A DNA stretch of 64,000 nt, from NCBI GenBank assembly GCA_900095835.1, contig LT608321.1, forward strand, positions 1,926,052 through 1,990,051. Reading direction: 5' to 3'. Positions 50,527-60,179 of the stretch are shown piece after piece. The stretch comes from Ihuprevotella massiliensis. Lineage in GTDB: Bacteria > Bacteroidota > Bacteroidia > Bacteroidales > Bacteroidaceae. Positions within the stretch are counted from its first letter, which is position 1. Each line of letters begins with the position of its first letter. Under the pieces are notes generated by a model. The model ran no database searches. It had not been told where the DNA came from and saw only the letters and a list, made by a program, of their open reading frames with translations. A program made the position numbers and the translations under genes.

Positions 50527-52170
50527 TTAGTGCGCGCAACCAGTGGCGTTAGGCAATTGTTTGAAGAAATCATTGCCTTTGTTGTCTACCAAGATGAAGG
50601 CAGGGAAGTCTTCCACTTCGATTTTCCAGATAGCCTCCATGCCGAGTTCGGGATATTCCACGCACTCGATGGACTTGATGTTGTTTTGCGCGAGGATTGC
50701 AGCAGGACCACCGATAGAACCGAGGTAGAAACCACCATACTTCTGACAAGCATCGGTGACTTGTTGTGAACGGTTACCCTTAGCAAGCATAATCATACCG
50801 CCACCTTGGCTTTGGAAGAGATCCACATAGGAGTCCATACGTCCGGCAGTGGTGGGTCCCATAGAACCGCAAGCCATGCCGGCAGGGGTCTTGGCAGGTC
50901 CTGCGTAGTAGATGGGGTGATTCTTTAGATATTCGGGCATAGGCTGACCAGCATCCAGGCGTTCCTTAATCTTAGCGTGCGCAATGTCGCGACCCACGAT
51001 GATGGTGCCGTTGAGCGAAAGGCGCGTAGACACGGGATACTTGTCGAGCTCTGCGAGAATTTCAGGCATGGGGCGATTGAGGTCAATCTTCACCGCTTCA
51101 CCCTCACCAGCTTGGCGATATTCTTCGGGGATGAGGCTACCGGGATTGTCGTCGAGTTTTTCAATCCAAATACCATCTTTGTTGATTTTGCACTTGATGT
51201 TGCGGTCGGCAGAGCAGCTCACACCGAGACCTACGGGGCAAGAAGCACCGTGGCGAGGAAGGCGAACCACGCGGATGTCGTGGGCAAAGTATTTACCACC
51301 AAACTGAGCACCAAGACCAATTTTGTGAGTTTCTTCGAGCAGGCGTTTCTCGAGTTCTACATCGCGGAAAGCACGTCCGGTTTCATCGCCTGTAGTGGGG
51401 AGAGAATCGTAGAAGTGAGTAGAAGCCAATTTCACGGTGAGCATGGTCTTTTCTGCGCTCGTTCCGCCGATGACGATAGCAATGTGATAAGGAGGACAAG
51501 CCGCGGTGCCGAGGGTCTTCATCTTAGCCACGAGGAAAGGCACGAGGGTGTCGGGGTTGAGGATAGCCTTGGTTTCTTGATAGAGATAACTCTTGTTGGC
51601 AGAACCACCACCCTTGGTGACGCAGAGGAAGTGATATTCGTCGCCGTGAGTGGCTTCGATGTCGATTTGCGCAGGGAGGTTGCAACGTGTGTTCACCTCG
51701 TCGTACATGTTGAGAGGTGCGTTTTGCGAATAGCGCAAGTTTTCCTCAGTGTAAGTTTTGTAGACACCTTTGGCAATCGCTTCTTCGTCGCAAAAACCAG
51801 TCCACACTTGTTGACCCTTCTCAGCGTGAATGATGGCAGTACCGGTGTCTTGGCAGATGGGAAGTTGGCCGCGCACAGCTACTTCTGCATTGCGGAGGAA
51901 AGTGAGAGCCACGTAGCGGTCGTTGTCGGAAGCCTCAGGGTCGCGAAGGATTTTAGCCACTTGCTCATTGTGCGAGCGACGGAGGAGGAAAGACACATCG
52001 CGGAAGGCTTGGTTCACCATCTTGGTGATGCCTTCGGCTTCCACTTTGAGAATGGGGTGTCCCTCAAATTCACTCACTGAAACGTGGTCTTTGGTGAGGA
52101 GATAATACTCCGTGTTGTCAGCACCGAGTTGAAACATCGGTGCGTAGCGAAATTCAGGGGTTTGTGCCAT
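50527..52170 (-). CDS. Class I (Fe-S) fumarate hydratase
   Basis: The 547-aa enzyme interconverts fumarate and malate with an oxygen-sensitive 4Fe-4S cluster, as in FumA/FumB of E. coli. Cluster ligands are likely in PICQDTGT (Cys106), [10 protein letters not shown] and a third Cys in the middle region. The C-terminal beta domain shows [26 protein letters not shown] and [12 protein letters not shown]. In anaerobic Bacteroidales this enzyme serves the reductive branch leading to succinate. It is monocistronic, with a -7 box TACCTTTG (52278-52285, minus strand) about 110 nt upstream. Confidence 0.95.
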   Translation of the reverse strand: MAQTPEFRYAPMFQLGADNTEYYLLTKDHVSVSEFEGHPILKVEAEGITKMVNQAFRDVSFLLRRSHNEQVAKILRDPEASDNDRYVALTFLRNAEVAVRGQLPICQDTGTAIIHAEKGQQVWTGFCDEEAIAKGVYKTYTEENLRYSQNAPLNMYDEVNTRCNLPAQIDIEATHGDEYHFLCVTKGGGSANKSYLYQETKAILNPDTLVPFLVAKMKTLGTAACPPYHIAIVIGGTSAEKTMLTVKLASTHFYDSLPTTGDETGRAFRDVELEKRLLEETHKIGLGAQFGGKYFAHDIRVVRLPRHGASCPVGLGVSCSADRNIKCKINKDGIWIEKLDDNPGSLIPEEYRQAGEGEAVKIDLNRPMPEILAELDKYPVSTRLSLNGTIIVGRDIAHAKIKERLDAGQPMPEYLKNHPIYYAGPAKTPAGMACGSMGPTTAGRMDSYVDLFQSQGGGMIMLAKGNRSQQVTDACQKYGGFYLGSIGGPAAILAQNNIKSIECVEYPELGMEAIWKIEVEDFPAFILVDNKGNDFFKQLPNATGCAH

Positions 52171-52277
52171 GAATTAAATTGTTATGTCGTTTGTATAATG
52201 TTATAATCGTCTATGGGGCTCCTTGTCGCAAGGAGGTGTGTCGTGCACAACTTGGTAAGTGTGTGCAATTTGATTTT

Positions 52278-52285
52278 ACAAAGGT
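52278..52285 (-). promoter_or_regulatory. -7 box of the fumarase gene
   Basis: Minus-strand TACCTTTG; the -33 region is weak. Confidence 0.5.
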
Positions 52286-52349
52286 AAGCATTTAAGGAGA
52301 AACATAGGGATATTTCTCGTAAATTATTTCCATTTTGGGGTAAAATTCT

Positions 52350-52377
52350 GAGGTCTAAAGTCTGAGGTCTAGAGGCT
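52350..52377. repeat. Four-unit heptamer repeat
   Basis: gaggtct-aaagtct-gaggtct-agaggct, four 7-bp units related to the TAGACGT family (reverse complement tagacctc). It occupies the -33 region of the downstream gene's promoter. Confidence 0.6.
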
Positions 52378-52383
52378 TTTTTG

Positions 52384-52391
52384 TATCTTTG
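52384..52391 (+). promoter_or_regulatory. -7 box of the DUF2027-Smr gene
   Basis: TATCTTTG, 24 bp before the ATG. The -33 region is inside the heptamer repeat and has no TTG. Confidence 0.5.
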
Positions 52392-52414
52392 CTCCAAACC
52401 AAACGGACAGATAT

Positions 52415-53605
52415 ATGAATATAGGCGATAAAGTGCGCTTCCTCAACACCACGGGAGGCGGAAGAATTGCTGGTTTCCAAGGCAAAGACTTGGTGCTGGT
52501 GTGTGATGATGATGGATTTGAAATCCCGACCCTCCGTTCGGAAATCGTGGTGATTGAGACGGATAACTATAATTTGGTGCGCAAACCTGTGCCTTCCAAA
52601 GAGCGTGCCAGCACCAGTGAGAGCGATGGACTGAGCCAAACGAGCATCAAAGCGGCACTTGCTGCTCATGCTGCGGCTGCCAACACTGCGGATAGTGGAT
52701 TTTCTACCGAGGATTCGGTGGGGGACGACTCTGAACCTGCTGACAAAGACATCACTTTCCAACCTCGTCCTTTGGAACGCCGTGGTGCCGATCAAGTGAA
52801 TTTCTACATCGGTTTTCTTCCTGTGGACAGTCGTTCGCTAAGTCAGACCGAGTTTGAGGTGTATCTTATCAATGATTCCAACCTTTATGTGCGTTTCCTC
52901 CTGCTCACGCAAGAGGGAGAGCAGTATTCGCTGCGTCACGAGGGGTTGGTGTTGCCCAATCAAAAACTTTTGCTCGACACCATTGGACATAGCGACCTGC
53001 CCCAATGGGAGCGCCTCACTTTCCAACTGTTGGCTTACAAGACGGACAAACCTTTCGCGCTGAAATCTCCGATGAACATTACGTTGCGCGTGGATGGTAC
53101 GAAATTCTATAAGTTACACAGTTTTGCGCCCTCCGATTTCTTCAACGACCCTGCCTTAGTTCGTCCGCTCGTGTCGGAAGATCGTCCTGCACAGTCGGTG
53201 AGCATCGCTGCTGAAACAGTGGAGGAAGCTTTGATTACTCCCGAAGTGGTGCGCCAGGCTGTAGAACGTCCGAAACAACAACCTGCCCGCCAAACAGATC
53301 GTTCGGCGGTGATGGATAAGAATGCCATTGTGGAGGTGGATCTCCACGCCACTGCTTTGCTCGATTCTACTCGTGGTTTGACGCCCACCGACATCCTGAC
53401 GATGCAAATCAAGGCTTTCCACGATACCATGCGCCAATATGCCAAAGACAAAGGTCGTCGCATCGTCTTCATCCACGGCAAGGGTGAGGGTGTGCTGCGT
53501 GCTACTCTCCTCAAAGAATTGAAGAACCACTATCGCCATTGCACACACCAAGATGCCTCCTTCCGCGAATACGGCTTCGGTGCCACCATGGTGACGGTGA
53601 GATAA
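52415..53605 (+). CDS. DUF2027 and Smr-domain protein
   Basis: The 396-aa cytoplasmic protein begins MNIGDKVRFLNTTGGGRIAGFQGKDLVLVCDDDGFEIPTL, a small beta domain of DUF2027 type. A linker and middle domain (VNFYIGFLPVDSRSLSQTEFEVYLINDSN) follow. The C-terminal Smr domain (about 305-396) has the VDLHA and FIHGKGEGVLRATLLKEL motifs of this nuclease-like fold, which is shared with MutS2. It could bind or nick DNA or RNA. It is a common conserved protein of Bacteroidota, with no assigned role. Confidence 0.88.
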   Translation: MNIGDKVRFLNTTGGGRIAGFQGKDLVLVCDDDGFEIPTLRSEIVVIETDNYNLVRKPVPSKERASTSESDGLSQTSIKAALAAHAAAANTADSGFSTEDSVGDDSEPADKDITFQPRPLERRGADQVNFYIGFLPVDSRSLSQTEFEVYLINDSNLYVRFLLLTQEGEQYSLRHEGLVLPNQKLLLDTIGHSDLPQWERLTFQLLAYKTDKPFALKSPMNITLRVDGTKFYKLHSFAPSDFFNDPALVRPLVSEDRPAQSVSIAAETVEEALITPEVVRQAVERPKQQPARQTDRSAVMDKNAIVEVDLHATALLDSTRGLTPTDILTMQIKAFHDTMRQYAKDKGRRIVFIHGKGEGVLRATLLKELKNHYRHCTHQDASFREYGFGATMVTVR

Positions 53606-53632
53606 GAGGAATCCTTCAAACAACTTGTATCT

Positions 53633-55057
53633 ATGCTTACATCTCTACCATTTCAGTTGGATAATCCACTTTCCATATTTGAGTATTCTGCGCAATTGAT
53701 GGGGAAAACTCTGCAAGAATGGGCTGGCACAGACTTAGAAGAAAGAAAAGGTCGTGGTCGACTGGGGCAAATGGTAGAAGAAGTATTTTTTGGCTATGAA
53801 GTCAACAGCAATCCTTCGCCTGATTTTGAAGAAGCTGGGGTAGAGCTTAAATGCACTCCTTTGTTGCGTGGCAAAGATAATTATCGCATCAAGGAAAGAC
53901 TCGTGTGTAACATGATTGACTTCCATGGTGTCATTAATGAAACATTTGAGGAGTCACATTTTCTGAGGAAATGTCAGCTCATGTTGCTCTTGTTTTACCT
54001 GCATGAACAGAGTGTACCTGTCTATCAACTCAAGTTCCTATTTAGAGCTTTATGGCAAATCCCCCAAAAGGATTTAGCCATAATGAAAGCGGACTATGAG
54101 AAGATTATTGGAAAAATTAAAGCAGGACAGGCGCATAACCTTTCGGAAGGTGATACAATGTACCTAGGTGCATGCACTAAAGGGAAGAATAATAGAGATG
54201 TTCGAGAACAACCTTTCTCAGATATTCCTGCTCGTCGTAGAGCCTTCAGCTTGAAGCCTGCCTATATGCGCACACTTCTGGATCAAATAGTCCAAAGTGG
54301 TGGTAATGCCTTATGCAATTATCAGCAGAAATCAGAGAAACAACCTGAGCTTGTCGCTCAAGAGTTGCTTCAACAGAAGACTTTTGAAGAGATTATTCTC
54401 GAGCGTTTTGCTCCTTTTATTGGTAAAGATTATGTCGAAATAGCGAACGCTTTGTCTTTACCATTGACCACAGCAAAGCACAAATATGCTATACTTGCCA
54501 ATGCTATTGCCTCTAATCTTCAGATGAGTAAGATTGATGATAGTGAAGAGTTCAAGAAGTCGGGCATACGTTTGAAAACTGCTCGTGTGAGTGTTAGTGG
54601 CATTCCCGAAGAAGCGATGTCTTTCCAAAATATAGATTGGATAGAACTTTATGAAAATGGTAAATGGGAGGATTCGGTCCTTTATCAACTCTTTACAAGC
54701 CGTTTTCTCTTCGTAACCTTCAAAAAGGTAACTGGAAATATAACAATATCCACTCCTCAAAAAACAAAGAGCGAGGATAGATATATTCTAGATAAGGTTT
54801 TCTTTTGGACAATGCCCTCTAAAGATTTGAAGAGTGCCTTTCAATATTGGGTACACCTTAGACGCTTGGTTATCCATAATAAGCTAGATAAGTCCAACTA
54901 TTGGAAAGAAAAAGACGACAAGAACTTTCATGTACGTCCGAAAGGTACAAAAGAGAATTACAGAAATAATGCTCCAACTCCTTTCGGTGAGAAGGTTGAC
55001 AAACAATGTTACTGGTTTAATAAGTCTTATCTTAAGACGCTCATCGATGAAGCCTAG
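53633..55057 (+). CDS. Sau3AI-like type II restriction endonuclease
   Basis: The 474-aa product has a MutH/Sau3AI-type catalytic domain at the N-terminus: GRLGQMVEEVFFGYEVNSNPSPDFEEAGVELKCTPL. Asp64, Glu71 and Lys73 have the same spacing as the MutH triad (D-7-E-2-K). The C-terminal half (about 240-474) resembles the second, allosteric copy found in Sau3AI. Family members cut at GATC, so the same site is likely here. The paired cytosine methylase follows within 25 bp. The gene is AT-rich compared with its neighbours and is inserted between housekeeping genes, which suggests transfer. Confidence 0.88.
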   Translation: MLTSLPFQLDNPLSIFEYSAQLMGKTLQEWAGTDLEERKGRGRLGQMVEEVFFGYEVNSNPSPDFEEAGVELKCTPLLRGKDNYRIKERLVCNMIDFHGVINETFEESHFLRKCQLMLLLFYLHEQSVPVYQLKFLFRALWQIPQKDLAIMKADYEKIIGKIKAGQAHNLSEGDTMYLGACTKGKNNRDVREQPFSDIPARRRAFSLKPAYMRTLLDQIVQSGGNALCNYQQKSEKQPELVAQELLQQKTFEEIILERFAPFIGKDYVEIANALSLPLTTAKHKYAILANAIASNLQMSKIDDSEEFKKSGIRLKTARVSVSGIPEEAMSFQNIDWIELYENGKWEDSVLYQLFTSRFLFVTFKKVTGNITISTPQKTKSEDRYILDKVFFWTMPSKDLKSAFQYWVHLRRLVIHNKLDKSNYWKEKDDKNFHVRPKGTKENYRNNAPTPFGEKVDKQCYWFNKSYLKTLIDEA

Positions 55058-55081
55058 TGCTTAAGTCTATAGATTTTGATT

Positions 55082-56446
55082 ATGTCTTACGATATATATA
55101 CTTCTAATCATAATAATCTTTGCGAGCCCATCAGTGCTTATAGCAAGGAAGCTGCCAAATCATTCCAGCAATACGACTTCTTTGATACATTGTTTAAGCC
55201 TAATACGACTGATAAAGATGATATTCGGGTGATAGAACTCTTTGCTGGAGTGGGAGGTTTTCGTGTTGGATTGGAACGTGCTTCACTGAAATATAAAACA
55301 ATTTGGAGTAATCAGTGGGAACCCTCCACCAAACGGCAAGATGCTTCTATGGTTTATTGTGAGCAATTTGGCTGTGAGGGACATTCTAATGAAGATATTG
55401 CAACTGTTGCTACGAAAGATATTCCAGAAGCTGACCTGCTTGTTGGAGGATTCCCTTGTCAAGACTACTCTGTAGCTACAACTTTACAGCGTTCGGGAGG
55501 GATTGAAGGAAAAAAAGGGGTACTTTGGTGGCAAATTCATCGTATTCTGAAAGAGCAACCCACCCCTCCGAAATATCTTTTCTTAGAAAATGTAGATCGC
55601 TTGCTTTCATCTCCAGCCAATCAGCGTGGACGTGATTTTGCTATCATCTTAGCTTCTCTTTCTGATTTGGGTTACTCCGTTGAATGGCGCGTCATCAATG
55701 CCGCTGAATATGGTATGCCACAACGTAGAAAAAGGACTTACATTGCAGCTTATAAGGAAGACTCTATAGTGGGAAAGCAGATAGATGATGCTCAAAAGTG
55801 GCTACTCACTGACGGACTTATGGCGCGCGCATTTCCTTTATTTCCAGAAATCAGTAAAGGAAGTCAATTTAGTATTGAAGGCACGTTAGGTGAAGTTTCA
55901 GAAAACTTCGGTAAAGGTATGAAACAATCTCCCTTTGGAAAAGTGGGAATAATGAGAAATCGCGAAGTTACCAGTTTTGATGCTCTTCCAAAGTTTGAAG
56001 GAAAAAGCCTAACTCTAGGAGAAATTCTTCTGCCAGATACAGAGGTTCCGCAAGAATTTTATATCAATCCCGAAGAAGTTGCTCGTTGGGAATATCTCAA
56101 AGGTAGTAAATCAGAAGAGAGAACGAATAAAGCAACTGGATATACCTATCATTATTCAGAAGGGAAAATGGCTTTCCCCGATGCTTTAGACAAGGCTTCA
56201 CGTACGATTATCACTGGAGAAGGAGGAAGTGCCCCTTCACGTTTCAAACATGTGATTTTGACCCCGGATAATAGGTATCGTCGACTAACTCCCATTGAAT
56301 TAGAACGTCTGAATATGTTCCCAGATAATCATACGAAAGGCTGTACTGATATGCGTAGAGCCTTCTTGATGGGAAATGCTCTTGTCACAGGAATAGTCGA
56401 AAAAATGGGACTATCTTTGCTCTCTTTACTACATTCTAAGGGATAG
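55082..56446 (+). CDS. DNA (cytosine-5) methyltransferase of the Sau3AI-like system
   Basis: The 454-aa methylase protects host DNA, presumably at the same GATC. It has motif I FAGVGGFRVGLE (about 54-66), the catalytic motif IV GGFPCQDYSVA (Cys126), motif VI ENVDRLL and motif VIII QRRKRTYIAAY, then the target-recognition region and motif X near the end. I use the ATG at 55082 (MSYDIYTSN), since the open frame starts two codons earlier at a TTG. It is AT-rich like the endonuclease gene. Confidence 0.92.
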   Translation: MSYDIYTSNHNNLCEPISAYSKEAAKSFQQYDFFDTLFKPNTTDKDDIRVIELFAGVGGFRVGLERASLKYKTIWSNQWEPSTKRQDASMVYCEQFGCEGHSNEDIATVATKDIPEADLLVGGFPCQDYSVATTLQRSGGIEGKKGVLWWQIHRILKEQPTPPKYLFLENVDRLLSSPANQRGRDFAIILASLSDLGYSVEWRVINAAEYGMPQRRKRTYIAAYKEDSIVGKQIDDAQKWLLTDGLMARAFPLFPEISKGSQFSIEGTLGEVSENFGKGMKQSPFGKVGIMRNREVTSFDALPKFEGKSLTLGEILLPDTEVPQEFYINPEEVARWEYLKGSKSEERTNKATGYTYHYSEGKMAFPDALDKASRTIITGEGGSAPSRFKHVILTPDNRYRRLTPIELERLNMFPDNHTKGCTDMRRAFLMGNALVTGIVEKMGLSLLSLLHSKG

Positions 56447-56565
56447 CTTCGATACTTCCACTTCAATCAATGGGTGGCGCAAATTATTGCCTTGGCTGAT
56501 GCCACAAGAGACTAAGGCTTAAGGTAAGTATTATCCTCCCCAAACACATAACATCATATTTCCTC

Positions 56566-58596
56566 ATGAAAAAATTCCTACTCTCTCTCCTTGCTGTGCT
56601 CACCTTCTCAGCGGCGTATGCTGATGAAGGGATGTGGCTCCTCAAACTCATGAAAGAGCAACATCTAGAAGATTCACTCAAAAAGGCAGGATTGCAAATC
56701 AGTCCTAGCGAACTCTACAACGAAACACAGCCTTCCTTGCGCGATGTCATCGGACGTTTCGGAGGAGGTTGCACAGGTGAGGTGGTGTCCTCCAAAGGAC
56801 TCGTGTTCACTAACAATCACTGCGGATTCTCCTTCGTGCATGCCATGTCTACCATGCAGCACAACTATCTGCAAGATGGGTTCTTTGCTAAGAGTCTCTC
56901 CGAAGAACTCCCCGTGCCCGACCTCACTTTCACCTTTGTCGTGAGCATCGTAGATGTGACTGCGCAAGTGGAAGCTGCAGCGAATAAGGCGAAAGTCGAT
57001 GAGTATTACCGTCAAAGCAATCTCTTCCTTCGTCCACTTGCCGAGAAGATGCTCAAAAAGAATAAAACCTTTGCCAAGAAGCGCGGTGTTACCCTCCGCA
57101 TTGTGCCTTATTTCGGGGGCAATCGTTACTATGCCTTCTACGAACAACGCTATGACGACGTGCGCCTTGTGGTGAATCCTCCACAACAGATCGGACAATT
57201 TGGCTTTAACCAAGACAACTGGGTGTGGCCCCGTCACAATGCCGACTTTGCGGTGTTCCGCATCTATGCAGATGCTAAGGGACAACCTGCGGCATACTCT
57301 AAAAACAATCAACCTCTCGAGTGCAAGAAATGGTTGCCCGTGAGCTTGAAAGGTATCGACGAGAATGATTATACGATGATCATGGGATTCCCTGGCAGAA
57401 CGAGTCGCTATCTCACAGCATCGCAAGTGCGCCTTCGCACTGAAAGCATCAACGAGCCCATCAATCTCGCTGGAGATGCCGAACTTCGCTTCATGAAAGC
57501 GTTGATGGATAGCGACAAAGATATGTCGCTCAAGTATGCCAACGACTATATGCGTTTGGGCAACATGGTGAAAAACTTCGGCGGCATGAATGCAAGCGTG
57601 CGTTCCACAGGTTTGCTCAATATCAAAGCCGAAGAAGAAAAGCGTTTCCGTGCCTTTGCGGCGAAGAGTGGTAAGGCAGAGTACATGACCATCATCGACC
57701 GTATGGACTCCCTCGTGGCAGCGGTGAAAGACACCCTCCACGACTACAACCTGCTTCGCTTCACTTTTGGTGCGCAAGATTTCAAGAATGATCGCAGCAC
57801 CGTGGCTACGGTGGACAAAGCCTACGACTTAGGCAAAATGAAATTGCTGTCGGGCTATTGGACGAAGTATCATAAGCTCAATTTACAACCTGAGTTTGTG
57901 AGCAACGATATGGGAGCTTATTTCGATGCCCTCTATCAAAATAGCCTCTTTGCCGATAGTGCAAAACTGAAAAATGCCACTGCAGAAGCCTTGGGCAACG
58001 ATGTTCTCGCCACCCACTGGGCTGCCTATCGCAAAGCCCTCTCAGCCTATCAACCTGCAGTGGAGCGTTATGAAAAGAAAGTGGCAGAGCTTAATCGCAT
58101 TTATGTGCGTGGTCTTTGCGAAATGTACGACTGGGCGAAGAGTCCCGACGCCAATTCTACGCTCCGCATGACCTATGGTCACGTCAAGGGATACGCTCCC
58201 CGCGATGCCGTTCGCTACGATTGGAAAACCACTCTCCGAGGCATGTTTGAGAAAGAGAATCCTGCTGATCCCGACTATGTGATTGATGAAAAACTTCGTC
58301 AGCACTATCTCACCAAAAACTACGGCCCCTATGCCAATGCCGAGGGAGAATTGCCCACATGCTTCTTGAGCAACAACGACATCACGGGAGGAAATTCGGG
58401 TAGTGCCGTGCTCAATGCGCGCGGAGAACTCATCGGTCTGGCGTTCGATGGCAATATCGAGAGTCTTTCGTCCGACCTTCGTTTCAACCCAGCCTTGCAA
58501 CGCTGTATCAATGCCGACATTCGCTACATCCTTTTCGTCATCGACACTTATGGAGGTTCGAAATATCTCATTGATGAAATGGAAATAAGAAAATGA
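56566..58596 (+). CDS. S46 family dipeptidyl-peptidase, DPP7-like
   Basis: The 676-aa secreted enzyme (signal peptide ending ...SAAYA) removes dipeptides from the N-terminus of peptides in the periplasm. It has the S46 catalytic triad: His85 in TNNHCG, Asp in HNADFAVFRIY and Ser611 in GGNSGS. Residue 629, 18 after the catalytic Ser, is Gly (FDGN). In Porphyromonas DPP7 this position is Gly and the enzyme prefers hydrophobic P1, while DPP11 has Arg and prefers Asp/Glu. This copy should therefore be DPP7-like. The next gene overlaps its stop by 4 bp (ATGA). Confidence 0.93.
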   Translation: MKKFLLSLLAVLTFSAAYADEGMWLLKLMKEQHLEDSLKKAGLQISPSELYNETQPSLRDVIGRFGGGCTGEVVSSKGLVFTNNHCGFSFVHAMSTMQHNYLQDGFFAKSLSEELPVPDLTFTFVVSIVDVTAQVEAAANKAKVDEYYRQSNLFLRPLAEKMLKKNKTFAKKRGVTLRIVPYFGGNRYYAFYEQRYDDVRLVVNPPQQIGQFGFNQDNWVWPRHNADFAVFRIYADAKGQPAAYSKNNQPLECKKWLPVSLKGIDENDYTMIMGFPGRTSRYLTASQVRLRTESINEPINLAGDAELRFMKALMDSDKDMSLKYANDYMRLGNMVKNFGGMNASVRSTGLLNIKAEEEKRFRAFAAKSGKAEYMTIIDRMDSLVAAVKDTLHDYNLLRFTFGAQDFKNDRSTVATVDKAYDLGKMKLLSGYWTKYHKLNLQPEFVSNDMGAYFDALYQNSLFADSAKLKNATAEALGNDVLATHWAAYRKALSAYQPAVERYEKKVAELNRIYVRGLCEMYDWAKSPDANSTLRMTYGHVKGYAPRDAVRYDWKTTLRGMFEKENPADPDYVIDEKLRQHYLTKNYGPYANAEGELPTCFLSNNDITGGNSGSAVLNARGELIGLAFDGNIESLSSDLRFNPALQRCINADIRYILFVIDTYGGSKYLIDEMEIRK

Positions 58597-60092
58597 TTCC
58601 ACAAGCCTTCCAACAACAGATGTGCGCCCTCCTCGGAGACAACGAGGCGGGCGCGCTCTGCACTGCATTATCTAGCGGAAACACTCCGACCAGCCTCCGC
58701 ACCAATCCCTTCAAGCCCCTCAAAGATGGGGAATGTCTGTTTGCACCTGTGGACAATGGCGAGTCGCCCTCCGACATCGCTGCTCCTCTCACCTTGCGTC
58801 CTGTGCCTTGGTGCTCATCTGGAAGCTATTTGTCGGAACGTCCCACTTTTGCGCACGACCCTTTGTGGCACGCTGGTGCCTACTACGTGCAAGAAGCAGC
58901 TTCGATGTTCATTGCACAAGCCTATAAAGTCATCGAAAGCACCCATGCTGATGAGGCTACAAAGGGAAATCCCCTAAAGATGCTCGACCTCTGTGCTGCC
59001 CCTGGTGGGAAGAGCACGCTCTGGCGCAGTCTACTTCCCGACGATGCCTTGTTGGTGGCTAACGAACCGATGCGACAGCGTGCGCAGATCTTGGCAGAAA
59101 ACCTCACAAAATGGGGACATCCTCACACCTTTGTCACACAAGTCTTCCCTGATGCTTTCACAAGTTTAGAGGAAACGTTCGATATCATCGCTACCGATGT
59201 CCCTTGTTCGGGTGAGGGAATGTTTCGTAAAGACGAACAAGCCCGTGAAGAGTGGTCGCCAGCAGCCGTCATTTCCTGCGCAGAGCGCCAGCGCGACATT
59301 CTCACTTCTGTGTGGCCTGCGCTGAAAGAGGGTGGTTTTTGTGTCTATTCCACTTGCACTTTCAACCGCGAAGAGAACGAAGACCTCGTGACTTGGGCTT
59401 GCACCACACTTGGCGCGGAGTTGGTGGAAATCCCCACCGATGCCGCTTGGCATATCTCGGGCGACACCACAGGGCGCAATCTCCCCGTCTATCATTTCTT
59501 CCCTCATCGCACGGAGGGAGAAGGGCTTTTCCTCGCATTGCTTCGCAAAAAAACGCAAGATGTTGCAGAAAGTCTTTTAGGTGGTGACACTTTTCTTTCG
59601 AGTAAATGGGAGAAAACGCAAGGTAGTCGCGCTGCAAAAGGAAAAAAACGCGGAAATACTCCCTCAGCTAAGCCCAATGCCACCTTGCTTTCGTGGTTAC
59701 ATAACGCCGAAGATTTTACTTTTCAATGCACAGAAGCTGGAGTGTGGACAGCTGTTCCCACAGCCTTTGTAGGTATTCGAGAGCAACTGGCACAAGTGGC
59801 ACCTTTACTCATCGGAGGTATCGAAATAGCAGAAGAAAAAAGAAAAAAACTCGTGCCACAACATGCACTCGCCATGTCTATTTCAGCCTCAGATTCCGCC
59901 TTCCCACGTGTGGAAATTTCACGTGAGTTAGCATTAGCCTATCTCCACCGCGAAGCCATCACCTTGCCGCCCGAAGCACCACGCGGATATGTCGTGCTCA
60001 CCTATCGTGGCATCGCCCTTGGATTTGCCAACAATCTCGGCAATCGTGCCAATAATCTCTATCCTAATGAGTGGAGATTGAGAAATCTCTGA
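58593..60092 (+). CDS. RsmF/NOL1-NOP2-sun family rRNA cytosine methylase
   Basis: The 499-aa SAM-dependent C5-methylase should modify 16S rRNA. The motifs are LDLCAAPGGKST (SAM), DVPCSGEGMFRKDEQAREEW with one conserved Cys, and FCVYSTCTFNREENEDLV with the catalytic Cys. A C-terminal PUA-like region follows. Its ATG overlaps the S46 peptidase stop, so the two genes are translationally coupled although functionally unrelated. Confidence 0.9.
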   Translation: MIPQAFQQQMCALLGDNEAGALCTALSSGNTPTSLRTNPFKPLKDGECLFAPVDNGESPSDIAAPLTLRPVPWCSSGSYLSERPTFAHDPLWHAGAYYVQEAASMFIAQAYKVIESTHADEATKGNPLKMLDLCAAPGGKSTLWRSLLPDDALLVANEPMRQRAQILAENLTKWGHPHTFVTQVFPDAFTSLEETFDIIATDVPCSGEGMFRKDEQAREEWSPAAVISCAERQRDILTSVWPALKEGGFCVYSTCTFNREENEDLVTWACTTLGAELVEIPTDAAWHISGDTTGRNLPVYHFFPHRTEGEGLFLALLRKKTQDVAESLLGGDTFLSSKWEKTQGSRAAKGKKRGNTPSAKPNATLLSWLHNAEDFTFQCTEAGVWTAVPTAFVGIREQLAQVAPLLIGGIEIAEEKRKKLVPQHALAMSISASDSAFPRVEISRELALAYLHREAITLPPEAPRGYVVLTYRGIALGFANNLGNRANNLYPNEWRLRNL

Positions 60093-60179
60093 TGGTTTCC
60101 TCCTGATAATGCGATGATTTTTGCCTTTCTCCAAGGTGCCTAATATCTTATTCTGTTCTCTCCCTTCCAAACCTACAAT

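Noticed and set aside
50977-52080. 367-aa plus-strand frame
   Set aside because: Antisense to the class I fumarase gene.
56674-57777. 367-aa minus-strand frame
   Set aside because: Antisense to the S46 peptidase gene.
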